Positions 1 to 12,620 of a stretch of DNA of 64,000 bases are shown here, one piece after another. The notes below the pieces were generated by a model that saw only the letters and a program-made list of their open reading frames with translations, was not told the DNA's origin and ran no database searches. Numbering within the stretch: position 1 is the first letter of the stretch; every line of letters begins with the position of its first letter. The stretch is taken from NCBI GenBank assembly GCA_013397075.1, contig VWZS01009947.1:62001-126000 (forward strand), read 5' to 3'. The position numbers and the translations under genes were made by a program. This DNA is from Rhabdornis inornatus (Eukaryota; Chordata; Aves; Passeriformes; Rhabdornithidae).

Positions 1-3000
1 TCTCCTTTTCATGTCATTATCTATTTCTCTACTCATCAGGATCTGGCAATGTGGAGCTGTAAGCAACATGTCTAGCACCTCTATCAGGTGTAGCTCTGCT
101 CCCCTATCTTCCTGGAAAATTATATATATCATTCAGGAACATCCTCCCCACTTTGAATGCTATCTCTAGCATAAAAGGAAGTGTATGTTATCCAGTCCCA
201 ACAATGCTGTATTATTAAGTTTTCTATAGCAAAGCTTCAGTAGACTGGAGTATTTTGAGACCTTCATGAGGGAGGATTGCTCTTTCTGCCTCTTCACCTG
301 GGAAATATTCTCTGCTTAACTTGCTAATTGTCTGCTCTCAAATATCTTCATTCATTGCAGCAATAGCAAAGGTTTGCCTTTCTACTCGTGGAATTGAAAA
401 CACCTTAAAACATAAATGGGTAAACTTCATTAGCCTTTTTAAGGGACCAATTTATTATATGTCAGAGAAAAGTGAAGTAGAGTCATGACATTTTGGGAAG
501 CACATTTTCTTCCTCAGGAGGCAATAGGCATCCTACGCTTCCCAATAAGTCACTAATGCCTAGCACTGGAATTAGGTAACAGTAAGGCAGCTGTGTTCTT
601 TGACAACTGAAATATCAGGTTAACTTACATTTTAAAATACCAAGGATATTTTGAGCTAATTTTCCATTCAATAGCATCATTTACAGATGAAGTGTTCACA
701 GCAATCTATTTCCTTCAAACACTTTCCAAAATGAATGTATGCCTGTTAACTGTGCACAGGTACCAGTTGTACAGTTCACCATTTATTTTGTACATGCAGA
801 AAGTTGATGAAAATGATGCCACTTTTATTAGGAAAGCTTCAAAAGTGTGAGTCTTACATGCACCAAAACAAAGCTGAGATGAAATTACTTTGCCTGATTC
901 TTCACTGCCTTGCACTGGTGCAACTTCATTGACATCTGTGGTATTGCAGGGGCAAACAGGTGCTGTAAGGCAAGGGGAAGGTACAACTTGATCTAGAGCT
1001 GATGTCCCTTGTCACAAGCCATGTTTTCTGAGCAGGACACAATAGAGACAGTTAAAAACTGGCTCGCCACAATTTCCTTCACTTTGTCTTGCTCAGCTGC
1101 CTGAAATTAATGATTTTTTTCATCTTTCATCCAGAAGTCACTTACATTTCAGTACCTAAATTAGTAGGGTGGTGGGATTTGTTTATATTGCAGCTGGTGC
1201 TCCAGTGAATTTGCCTGCAGTTAACTTGATGGCCAGCTTTGCTCTGAACTGTATGTCATCAATAACAGCAAGTGACAATCTTGCCATTACAACAGCTTGA
1301 TAAATTGACCAAGCTTCAAAATAAGCCAGTTTCACCTGCTGCAAAATGTGACAAGCTTTCTGGTCTAAATCCCCAGGGTCAAACATTTCTGACAGAGATC
1401 TCAAAGCACACGAGCTGCTGGGCACACCAGACAGGCCAGGCTTTTGATGGAGAAGACATTTACAGTCTGGAGGAATGAAGGTGTGGAGCGGTGGCCTTCT
1501 CCACTCTTCAGGGCAGTATTTGACCTGCTCTTTTGTGCTGCTTTTAGAAAAAAATCAATTCTCAACATGCCCAAGAGTCCTGTGTTAAATAACTCATTGC
1601 ATCTCACTGCCACGTGCAGTGCTCACATCAGGGACACTAATCAGGAAACGTAGTTTTCTTGGAGTTCTAAGGCGGTTTCATCTGAATTTGGATTAAGATG
1701 TCATGTAGCAGAAATGAATGGAATGGGCTGTTTCTGTGTGCAATATTCTGTGTTTGGTATGTGGTGGGGAGATGCCTCTCTATAGACATGCCCTGGTGGG
1801 CTTAGAGTATATGGGATGAACTTGTTCTCTCTTACACTGCTAGAGAGAACTGATTAGCACAGACATCATCATCATCATTATCATCAGACATACTATTATA
1901 GGTATTTTTGTTGGCTTTGGGACTTTTTCTGCTTTTTTCGTTAGGAAATGGAATAATGAATTGTTTTCATGAAAACAATTTTTAAAAAATATTATTTTAG
2001 GGGATCAGTTATAATTATGCAAATAAATATTCAGATATCTTTATGGAACTATGTCTCTTCTTATTTCACTTTAGCCATATCAAGTAAATGATTGCAGTTC
2101 TCACAAAAAAACCAACTCCACTAGTAAGATTTCTAAGAATCCTCCAGGCTTTAGTCTGATTTTACAGTCATTTTGTGAGGTTCGATATTTAGAAAGTGAC
2201 AGCAATTTCTGTTCCATTTTATACCGGGGAGAAGAGTGCAATTTCATTTGTACATCTAAAAGATTGCTCTGTGACTCCAATCCAGTCATACTCAGCTTCC
2301 TTTGGAGGATATTGAGACAAATAGACACTTCCAGATTGTGAGTCAGATGCCTACTGCACAATGTCTGAATCCAAATCGGCACCTCAGGCTTATGCTAGCA
2401 CAGCTGTGTAGACCTGGGCTGGAGAGAAGAGAAATCCCAGGCAGATTTAGCTATGCTAACATCCATCCTACTGTTGATCTAGTTATCTCAGCAAACCCTG
2501 GTTTTTCTCCTAGCACAATAGGCAGCTGTGCTGTTACAAAGGTATGTGCCCTTCTGCAGGTACTCTTTTCCTCATGCTAAAAGTAATGAATGCACTCTTG
2601 GGGCTGGCTTTGAAATAGCAATACAGCTTACTAAAAGGACATCACAAAACTGTAAGTAAGGGAAACCTTGATTCCTCCAGGCAGTGATTTTTTTTTATGG
2701 CTTTTTCCTCTTTCTACTCTTTCTGGCTTTTGTTTCTGATATGAAGAGAACTGGATTTATATGGGGAGAAATGGATTAGAAGCATTTGGGGAAAGTAGCA
2801 TTCACTTTTCCATACCTGTAGCAATTTGTATCTGCTCTTGTTGAACATTTGCATGAGAAATATAATATTTACATGGAGTACAACTGACATTTCCTTCCAT
2901 TTGCAAAGAAAAGTATATTGATGGTATTTTTACATTAAAAATGCATCAGATATTTATGAGAAACATAAGAATTTGATAAGCATCTACGATAGCTTACAAA

Positions 3001-3315
3001 TAATTTATGCGAATTTTAATTTGTAAGATTTTAAAATCTCAATAGAAATATTAGCACAAAATAATATTCTCCACTTTGATCAGCTCTCAGAAAAAAACAA
3101 TTTCAAATACGTAACAGAGATATATTTCTAGCAGAAGCTTAATGTGCAACATCCTAAAACACTGAATTATCAGGGAACAGAAAAAAATCCAGATTATTTG
3201 TGTACTGGAGATGACAAACACACATTGTTTAAAACAATGTATAATTTTAAACAAATCCATAAGCTGAAATTTTTTCATTAGAATTCATCTTCAAAATACA
3301 TGCAAACATTTAAAC
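1..3315. other. Unassigned non-coding sequence
   Basis: No recognisable gene or repeat family. Open frames are all under about 95 codons, resemble no protein I know, and are expected by chance in AT-rich DNA. Small structures present are a TCA-type trinucleotide run near 1866-1884, a perfect 22-bp palindrome at 1959-1980, and a 19-nt inverted repeat at 3222-3240 (9-bp arms around one base). Confidence 0.6.
1959..1980. repeat. Perfect 22-bp palindrome
   Basis: The half-site AATTGTTTTCA is followed immediately by its exact reverse complement with no spacer. The symmetry stops at the next base pair on each side (g on the left, t on the right). It could form a small cruciform or bind a dimeric protein, or it may simply be a chance product of A/T-rich sequence. 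No neighbouring gene gives it a role. Confidence 0.85.
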
Positions 3316-3515
3316 AGAGAATGGGAAAGGACCTCAAGAGACCAGAATGCCTCTTTGCTTTATTTCATGGTAAATATGCTATGAACACACCTACTGGATA
3401 TTTGTACAATCTATTCTTACAAAACTCCAGGGAAATATCTCTTGCAGCAATCCCTACAGAGTCTATTCCCACGCCTCACCCTTGTTTGGATTTTTCCTAA
3501 TATTTAACTGGTAGA
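3316..3515 (-). mobile_element. Degraded CR1 LINE fragment, 3' region
   Basis: Read on the + strand this shows the reverse-complement order typical of the CR1 3' region. It begins with a 'gggaaaggacctcaagagacc' type block, followed by 'atttgtacaatctattcttacaaaactccagg', then 'cctacagagtctattccca', then 'gatttttcctaatatttaactgg'. These blocks correspond in order to the 'ggaagggacct..', 'ttgtccaacctgttcttaaaaacctccag' and 'tttttcctaatatctaacct' segments of old CR1 copies. The element therefore runs on the minus strand. Divergence is high, there is no coding capacity, and the exact ends are uncertain. It looks like an old insertion shared widely among birds or reptiles, inferred from divergence only. 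Confidence 0.6.
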
Positions 3516-6500
3516 ATCAGAATTTTTAAACCAAATAATATTTTTTTTTTCTTCTTTTTTCCTATCCTTACTGTCTCTAGAAGAGCTATTGATTTGCCTT
3601 TTTACAGCAATTAGTTGTGAAATGGAAGGCTGTTACCATGTCTCCAGTTAGCTTTTTCTTTCTTAGCCGGAACAGTTCCCTTTCCCTGGAGGTTACGTCT
3701 ATTCATCCTCTTATCTTTCTTGTTGCTTTTCTCTTTATAGCAGTTTGCTTTTGTCTTTCTCAATACGAGCCATCCAAAACCAGAGGTAATCACTTGTGCC
3801 TTGGTACCAGCATGAACTGAATTGGAACCATGACTATGGTTTCTTCTGCTCAGTGCTCCTGTGTAACATGGTCTGGTGTGAGACCTTCTCTTTCTGCAAC
3901 AGCATCCTCCTAATTCTAGCACATGCAGTTTGTGGTGTGCTCTACTCTGTTTCTCCTCCATGAAGTCAGGTTAATAATTTGTCCTCTTGATTTTCTTTGG
4001 GCTTGTGCCTATTGAACTTCATCTTTTGGATTTCCATAGTGGCTTTCCACTTTTTAAACATGCTTCAATCTTGCTTCCAAAGAGCTTGCAATCTTTCCAG
4101 CTTGCTTTTTTACACTTTTTTAAAAAAAACCCCAAAACTAAAACAAAACAACTTTGTCCTGGTCAATTAAAATAATGAATAAAACCAAAGCCAGGCCAAA
4201 TTCCTGTGGTATAGCATGTAAGAATCCTCTCCATCTTGACCAGAAGTCAACTGTTCTAACTGTAGTTTAGCATCCATTTAAGAATACATTTCCCTGGTTT
4301 GCTTATGAGGCTCTTTTCTAATATTGAGAAAATGGGAATGACTTAAGATTTTTGTCTGACAGGAGAGTCATGACTGTAGACTCACTTGAGAGTTGGTGGC
4401 TTCTTTGGACTTTAGATATTTGCTTTTATTATATACTTGCTTTCATTTAACAGTGCAAGGATAACAGGACTTGGTTGTGTTTTTATAGCAGGTTTGGTCT
4501 GTTGTTAAAACTAGTGATTTTTTTTCCCTTCAGTGATATTTAGGTTCAGCTTGTCTTTGTGGTTCTGGATCAGTTTTACTTCATCTGATGGATTCTACAA
4601 ACCCTAGAGACTAATATATATATATATTTTTAAATTATAAGCAGGTATATACTTTGCAAAAAATCCAAACAAGCAAACAAGCAAACCCCCCAAAAATTTT
4701 AATTTGAGGAAAAGAGACCAATCATAACTTTGAAACACATTAGGTATATTTATTGTTTACTGTTAGAACATCTTACATCTATCAATGCTCCTAGCTACTT
4801 TGACATGTAACACAAAGGCCCAACACATTTGTCAAGCTTCACCATGTCTCAGAAATAAAGCTTTCATGTATTGAAAACATGTATCATTTATTTCTGGTAT
4901 TGTCTGAGAAAAACAAACTGGCAACTGAAAAGGGTAAATTAATCAGCATGGACTTCAAATCACTATTGTCTTCTAATTGTCCTTTTAAAAAATATTATTT
5001 TATTTTCTGAGGCTGGGCCATAAATATAGTTTTATCTAGGGCTGAGACATTTTATGCAGCAAGTTCAGCCCAGCTGTGAGAGAATATTTAGCAATGGATT
5101 TGCATAAATGAGCTTGCCTCCAGGCCCAATCTCTATCTCCACAGTCATTCTTCCTGCTTCTGCTCATTATCTCCAATTTTCAGCAAGTCTTCGAAATTCT
5201 GCCAGGCATGGTCTAAAAGTCTTGTGGGATTGGAGGTTTTCTTGAGAAGTAAGAAACGTGGGAGGACGAAACCAGTTTTCTGGTATGCTGGAAAGCTGGG
5301 GAAGAACATGCAATATCTGAAAGAGATGGCAGAATTGAATCCCTGCAGGGCACGTGGAGACAGGGAGTGGGTGAGACCAGCTCCTCTCTGCTGGGACTGT
5401 TTAAAAGCACCTCTCTTCTCCGTGCCCTTGCAGCAATCCCTGAGCCATCTCTGCGAGCGTGGGCATGCCTGCTCTGAACGAAGCCCAGGCTGTACAGAAA
5501 TGTCATCTCCAATGGCAGTATGAGTGTCCTAACACACTTACAGAGTCTGGCTCCAGGGGAGAGCTTGCTGGGTGCTCACTTGAAGATCACAGCCCTACAC
5601 TCTTGTACAGCAAGGGCGTGCTGCCAGAAGGGCTGCGTGCTGCAAGACACAAAGTGCTGGGGGAGCCTCTGGGAGCAGAGCAAGGGAATATGTTGGGAGG
5701 AGAGCAGGCAAGGCAGAGAAAAGAAAGGCATTCGAAGTGTAGGTGTATACTGAAGATTCATTCTCACCATCTTTTCCTGCAGGCTTTCATTAATTCTTTT
5801 ATTAATTCCACTGAAATTTAACACCCATATGGGGAACATTCATGCTTGTGCACTGTCTAGGTGTGTTGCAAAAGGATGAGAAGTTGTTCGTTTTACTTCT
5901 TCATATAGATTTATTTTAAAAGCATTTCCCACTCTACTTTAAACATAAAGGTCTATTAATATCACAGTGCCTGATGTCTATTACAAATATAAATGTCTAT
6001 TAGCACTGCATTACATGATGTATATATGTGGATGCATTTATAAAAGTGTTTGCTTGTGTATTTGTATCCATACAGATCTGTCTCTCAGATCTGTGTCTCT
6101 CAGCAGTCTCACAACACACACTGCATCATTATAAAAAAAGTTATACTTTTTTAGATAAAAGTCGTCATGTAAATCTAGGATTTTATTACTCCTCTTTAAA
6201 GTAAACAACATGAAATAGATGTTTACACTTCTGAGAGATGCCTTGAAATCTGCAGAACTGGAGGGGGCAGGGGACAAATTTCTCCTCCCAATTACCCTGC
6301 TTTAAAGGGTGTTACACTCTTAAAACTCTTTCTAAGGTGTCATGTGGTAGGAGTGCACACACACATCTACAAAATCAATAGGCCCCATATCAAACAAGGC
6401 AGGCTGCCCATAGCTAGTGTGAACAAAATATTAAAATAAATGAATCTCTATGGATCAGAAGAAATTTGTACTAAGATTTATTTTATAATCTCTAATTGCT

Positions 6501-9500
6501 GTGAAATCTACTTGTTTATACTCTCCAGCACCATGGTGCTGACTACACCCTAATATGTTGGAAGAAAAATGTGGTTTATGCCACTATTTAAATCAGAGAT
6601 TTCTGCAGCAGCTGGAAAGTAACATCTGAACTGCATGATTCTCTGTTGCTTGTAGAACTGATTCCTCTCCTCACAGTGGAAATATGAACACTCAATATGC
6701 ATTGCACATCAAGTAATTTTCCTGTTTAGCTTCTCTAACTGTTGCATCACATTTTTAATTTTCCTCTCTTTGTAATTTAGTCTAAATAAGGGCTCTGGTA
6801 CTAAATTAATTTTTTTGAAAGAAAAATAAGCCCTACAAAATCAGAGACATGCATTGCCCACTGTCTAATCAATTTCATAAATTTTTTTTGTTAGTTTATC
6901 CTCTAGAATGAAATTATCATTTTCAGATGAGAGAAATGTTAGAGTCTAGGCTGTTAAGCCTGCTAAATCTTGTCTCATAGCAGGACTGGGTGAGATTTTC
7001 ATACATGCATTTGGCTTTTTGACTTGTACTAATGCACAGTGGTTTTGCTTTTTTTTTCCCCCTAAGTATTTTCCTGGGAGGTCCTTAAGAATGATGCAAA
7101 GAAAGAAGCTTTTATATATTTTTTTTAATAATCTCTTTCTGCTGTGAGGAAAGACTACCTACAGCTGGACACAGCTTTGAGAACAGGCATTTATAACATA
7201 CTGAGAACATAAACCTGTCCCTATGGGAAAGTTCTTTCCAAGGCTCCTGTGATGAGGAAGCCTTGTGAGGTCCAGAAAAGCAAGCACAGAAAATATTAAT
7301 GTGTGTGAAATTGCCAGGTAAAGCACAGACATCAATCACTGCTCTATTTCTCTTAAGGCTTCTCAGATGTGGTAACTCAGAAGCATCCCTTATGTTTATA
7401 TGAATCCAAGCCATCACTGCTGATACAGAGCTACACACATAAATTACTACCAACAATATTTTATTTTCTGTGAAATTGAATAGCACAGAATTTAATTAGC
7501 TCATTGTCTCATACAGACTGTTCTTCTTCTTTCTTAATTTTTGCAAGTTCAAAACTCTGACTCAGTCTAGGGGATGGGGAAATCTGGTCTCAGGGTGAGG
7601 TCTACCCACTTTACAGAGAGATGATGATGATGAGAATTTTCTGGTAAGCAAGAGAAAAACAGCTGAATGGCAAGACAGCTTTGTTCACAATATCATTAAA
7701 GTTGTAATTGTTCTATAATTTATGATCTTGGGTCCTTGCAAAACTGAACGCAGAGAAAAAGAGCATTATGGGAACATAGTGAATGGGCTCCATAAACACA
7801 GAGGAATTACATAAGTGGAAAAGCTTATAAAACACCTCTGTAACTGTATAGGTTATGCCCAGGTGTTATTGAGCTTCAAAGAGGAGATGGACTCATCTGG
7901 ACAGTTTCACAGAGATTTTTTCAAGCAATTCTTCGCATCCTGTTTCAAATGAGAGTGGATTATGCTCCTCTTTTTCTCTATAGCCAAAGGTTTTTGCTCT
8001 CAGTCCTTAAATATCTGAATATTTCATAACCCTCCATGGATCTTACTCTCACTGCAGCTCAGTACTAGGACCTGTTACTATCTCCAATACTTTCTCCCTT
8101 GAAAAGCACAGTTTAAAAATCACAGCAGTGTGCTTGATGTTCCCCAGTGGCTGAGTCAGGTGAATGATTCCTTACATGTATGAATGTATGTGACCTTTCC
8201 CCACATTACATATTTGTGTCATGGACTGGAATCACAGTTTTTTGTTTTGTTTTTGATTTTGTTTCAGCAGTGACATATTTTTTGCCTTCAGGGTTTTGCC
8301 ACAGCTGCTGGGTGATGAGGAAAATAAATCCACCTGGCTGAGCTATTCACCAGCTTTTTTTTCTGCCTCTCTTTAATGTGGGGCAGCTGTGCTTCCTTAT
8401 TCTCTGCAGCTGACTGTCCTTCTCTGCCCACCTTATAAAACATGGAAAAATAACCCTTCCCCTATCCAGCTGCCTGGCTGAGGAAATGCTTTAAAGGGCA
8501 AAATTGCTGCTCCTTCAAACAGTGATTCACAGAAGAACTTGAGCTTTGATTTATAATTAGAGCTCTGAAAACCTTTCATTGCAAAGCTGGGAAGAGCAAG
8601 GGAAAAAGCTGTCCTCACCTGTTTTCTACCTCACTTCATTATAAATCTGGTTCATGTCTGTCCTCTGCCTCTGTGTTTGCCAAGGTTTTGATGGTGCTGC
8701 TGTGAAACAGTTTCAAAGAGAAATTTTAAGGCAAAAGGAAACGGAAAATATCCTCTTTCCCCATAATTTCAGGACAGGGATTTTTGCTTCCTTTGAAATT
8801 ATTGGCATGTTGACTTTCTGTATGACTTTGAAATAGGGCAAAGCTTATTCTTACTTTTGTCTTCTGCTGTCCTTTTCTCATTCCCTCTCCTGCAATAACA
8901 ACAAATGGTATTTCTCCATTTCACAACCCTGGTGGCTTTGGGAGCTTCACGTGGACATGGGCTGAATGACAGTCTGTTCACAAGACAATTGTCTGTGCTT
9001 TTGCTCATGAGATGCTCTTTTACAGAACATGATACTTCTACCCAGGCCAGGAAAGAAGAAATCTTGCTGTTGTGAAAATACTTGAGTTCCCTCTTGGCTT
9101 CACTCCCTTGAAAGACAGAGTCTACCCAAAAGTAAAAGCCCACCTGTTGAGGATACATTTTTTTTTTTAATGAAAGGATGAACATGAGCCTTAAATGAAT
9201 CTTTGTACATCTTGATATTTGTTTTCTGGTTTTCTGTTCATATTCTCTGACACCTCCTTTCTCCATTTTTTCCTTTTCTCTTGTTCTCTCCTTTTAGTTG
9301 TCCTGCCCCAGAATAGGTCTTAAGCTCCTCAGTGTGGCTTTTCTCTTCTGGAAAAAAGAATCTCTTCTCAAATCTCATGTAAAAAATAGTTGCAGAAATG
9401 TGTAATCTCTCAACATCCAGAGGTAGAGGCTGTGAGGAGAAACATGGATTTGAAAGGAGATGAATGTGTTAGCTCTGTGTCGGTTTGAATCAGCAATGCT

Positions 9501-12197
9501 GTCTATGCCTACATGCCTATGCATAGACTAAAAGCTCTAAAGCTTGCTTTCAATCCCTGAACCCCCTGAATTTGTGCTTGTGGCATACACTGTGTATTCC
9601 ATGCACTTTGTCAAGCCTCTCCATGAGAGCTGATTTTCTAGTGCTGGCTCTGATCCTGTACCATGGTGCCACGTACAATGCTGTGCTCAGCTAATCCTGT
9701 TGAGAAGGAAAAGAATTCTACACAGCTAATATATCTCTATCAAGTTTTTCTTACTGCTTCTAGCAATTAGTTCTGAAGTTTTGGAGGCTAATATATGTGA
9801 TTAATACACACACATAAAATGTATCATTTCTTCTGCTAGTAGTTGAATTTGTTTTTCCCTTTTATCTTTTTTTTTTAGTTATATCATGTGGCTGGATGTC
9901 ATGGGTAATATTCAGGTATGATAGCGTATTGCTTTAGTTTAGTACTTTGAGAAGCTTAAGAGGGCAGCAGTTTCTCATTTTCTCAGTCATGTTCCATGGA
10001 CAGTTATACTGGAATAATAAGAATGAGTGATATGATTTTGATCATTTATCCAAGAACTCACAGCACATGGAAACAAAAATTTGCAAGTAGGTACTGTATT
10101 TTGAGTCAGTTTTTAGTATGCAGGTGACAAGGAAACATTTTTCAATAGTTTAAATTAGAGATGGAATAAAAAATAGCCAGAAAAACTTAGGTGGATATAA
10201 AACTGGACAACAAAAACAAGGAAAGAATGAGGAGGAAGATGCTTTCTGTGAAGTCATCAAGCATAGGTGATATCTGCCTGTGGTCTACAGCTAAGACACC
10301 ATTACTGCTGTATGAAGTTATGCTAAGACTCTGGACATCAGTGGTCAAGTATGCCAAACCTGAAACTCAAGTTTTAAGGGATAATGTTGCTTGCAAATAC
10401 TGGGGTTACTTCTTTTAAGAACAGGAAAGTGGATTAAGTGACAGTAGAGCAAACCTGTTGTGACTTCTATGGTCCAGCAGTGAGGACGGAAGGATCCAGT
10501 AAATTTCAGAGTACAGTGCATGGCATATAGCAAGGTCTGAGAACTGTGATGAATCTGGAAGGAAGGAAGAAGGAGGAGGACGAGGGCTTTTCTGTGTTCC
10601 TACCACCATGCAGTTAAGGGCACGGGACATGGCAGCACTTATTAGCCTTCCCTCAAAATCAGGGATGCAGGCTTCCAAGGACTAAGTTGGGGATTCGCAG
10701 TTTTGCTATCCTGATGGAAACACTGAGTGTGGCTTAATCAATCACATGACAGGCATATCAGGTTTGTTAACTTGTTTCCAAATCACTAATGGACAAAGTA
10801 GAAGAAAGTGATAAAGTAGACTTGATTAGCTGGGCATAAAATACATGCAAATAGACCATCAAAATGTTTTAGTCTGGCTAAAATGTGTGCAACATTCTTA
10901 TAACATATCCACTCTACATACAATGCAAATATCAACTTCCATGCCCTACAAAAGTAAAACAACATGAAATTCACTGTTTGCCACATGGAGCGCTTCATAA
11001 ATGTCCATAAGGATTTTGATTTGTGGTTTGTCTTCCCAGAAGCTGGAAAATGAAGCCCATATCCTGGAATTAGCTGGAATAAAATAGATATTCTCTATGA
11101 AAGCATTTATCTATCCTGTAGTTCTACCAGAGTCTCATGAATAGATTTTGAAGGTTGAAATTTGACTATCCTATTCTTCAAGAAAGATCTAAATGGGAAA
11201 GTTGTTTTGATAGCATAGAAAGAAAAAAAATAAAAAGAGATGGGACTTTTCTGGAAGGCTGGAGGAGATTATCAGCAGCTTAATGGCCTTGTCAATCATC
11301 ATCATCACCATCATCTTCACAAAAAACCTGCATCACCTCCTCACTCTACTTTTCTATTGAATTACTGAAACAGCTCACTGACGATTATTTCTTCAACTTC
11401 AAATTTAACTGTCCTCAGTATCTGCTGTAACCCAAATATTCAGGACACTGATATTCCACATCTTTTATAATCTGTAACCCTTTAGCATCCAGAAATAAAC
11501 AGTAAACACCCTGTAAACTGTTTACCTTGACAACATCAAGAGATGGATGTAAAGTTAGGTTTCATAGAGATTTCAGCTTGAGTGCTGAGCATAATAAAAT
11601 ACCTATACCCCCCTCCAATAAAACTGAACCAGTAAAAATTTAATTTTATACTTTCAAATAAATCTGAGCAGTAGGTAGGCTTAGCAGAAACCGGTGGATA
11701 AGAAGAGGCTTTAATGTAGACAAAAATCAATTCCTGATAACACTGCTCCCCTTTTCCTCTTTGGAGCAGACTGCATTGCCATCACTGCCAACTGTCACAG
11801 CAAAGACTGTCCTATGAGCTGTAACATCTCCCATGTGCACATCACTAATTATCTGCAGCAGGGAAGCATGTTCAGATTTTAACTACACAAAATAACAACC
11901 CAAGCGTACGGATTATTACATGAGACAAATTTTAATGTCTTGGAGTCATAGAGTTGCTAGCTGTGGCATTCCCCAGCCTACACAGAGAACAAGGTGAATG
12001 TTTTGGAGTGTTAATGCTTATGATTTCCAGGTATCCCAGGGGCTTTGCAAAGGGAGAGTGACATTTGCTGAAGCTCCTTGAACTAACCACAAAATCTGGG
12101 CATCACCACTGTTCCACTCAACGGTATAAACAGTGCATAGGTTTTCTGCATGTGAGTGGATTCCTAATGAAGTGTGCTCCATGGGTAGTAGATATAA
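3516..12197. other. Unassigned non-coding sequence with small simple repeats
   Basis: About 8.7 kb without a convincing gene or repeat family. Small features seen: a short TA run near 4613-4629; an A-rich stretch with CAAA/CAAG units near 4121-4160 and 4660-4690; an imperfect two-copy repeat of 13-15 bp near 6073-6100; and an ATC trinucleotide run near 11294-11315. The 5.2-5.8 kb part is GC-richer and has several overlapping open frames on both strands, none resembling a protein I know. The longest open frame elsewhere here (8799-9266, minus, 155 codons) is lysine/serine-rich, matches nothing I recognise and is probably chance. Confidence 0.55.
5434..5517 (+). other. Exon-like block (candidate)
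   Basis: A long pyrimidine tract ending in 'cccttgcag' precedes this 84-nt block, and 'gca|GTATGAGT' follows it, so both splice consensuses are present. The length is an exact multiple of three. Of the three + frames only the first is open: 28 codons with three cysteines (CERGHACSERSPGC core). It lies in a locally GC-richer stretch with several CpGs, unlike its surroundings. I recognise no protein family and see no compatible neighbouring exon. It could be a real exon of a coding or non-coding transcript, or a chance pairing of splice-like sites, which are common in 64 kb. Confidence 0.18.
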
Positions 12198-12285
12198 CTA
12201 AATCCCATTTGCAGATGAAGGAAGAGAAGCACTAAAGGATGAAATGACTTGTCCAAACTCAAAGTGATACTGGCAGATAGGCCAA
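12198..12285 (+). mobile_element. MIR-like SINE relic
   Basis: The order 'aaatcccatttgcagatgaagg', 'gaagcactaaaggatgaaatgactt', 'gtccaaactcaaag' and 'gatactggcagat' follows the core and 3' part of MIR ('cccattttacagatgaggaaactgaggca...gacttgcccaaggtcacac'). It lies in sense orientation and is strongly diverged and short. MIR elements are ancient tRNA-derived SINEs found across amniotes. This is recall of the consensus shape, not an alignment score. It sits immediately upstream of an antisense CR1, so the two are separate insertions. Confidence 0.6.
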
Positions 12286-12321
12286 AAATCCCCCTACACT
12301 CATTAACTCTTTTTTTCTGGA

Positions 12322-12620
12322 ATTGTAGAATCACAGAGTGGTTGAACTTGGAAGGGACCTTTGGAGGTCATCTGGGCTAGTCCCTCCCACTCAAGCAGGA
12401 AGACCCACAGCAGGCTCCTTAAGACCTTGCCCAGATGTCTGCCCTTTCAGTATCTCCAGGAGTGGAGACTACAATCTCCCTGAGAAACCCATGGCAATGC
12501 TCAGTTATCCCTACAGTACAAAAGGCCTTCCTTATGTTCAGGTATATCTTCCTTCTGTCCTACCTATTCTTTTTCTCCATTCACCAATTGTCAGGACAAG
12601 TGCCAGATAGACTGATAAAC
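12322..12620 (-). mobile_element. CR1 LINE 3' end, 5'-truncated
   Basis: The + strand reads inward from the CR1 3' terminus. It opens with 'gtagaatcacagagtgg' (the CR1 tail octamer region in reverse complement), then 'ttggaagggacctttggaggtcatctggg', then 'ctccaggagtggagactacaatctccctgagaa', then 'ggccttccttatgttcaggtatatcttcctt', then 'tgtcaggacaag'. This is the order of the CR1 3' untranslated and C-terminal segment in antisense. It is less diverged than the 3.3-kb copy and is 5'-truncated, as is usual for CR1. It has no function of its own that I can see; the terminal hairpin/octamer tail is known as the CR1 reverse transcriptase recognition end. Confidence 0.9.

Noticed and set aside
2514..2541. 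28-nt splice-flanked block (ctcctag ... aaag|GTATGT)
   Set aside because: No phase-compatible neighbour; shows how often isolated exon-like pairs occur by chance.
8799..9266. 155-codon minus-strand open frame
   Set aside because: No start context, domain, splice context or recognisable similarity; length is within chance for AT-rich sequence on six frames.
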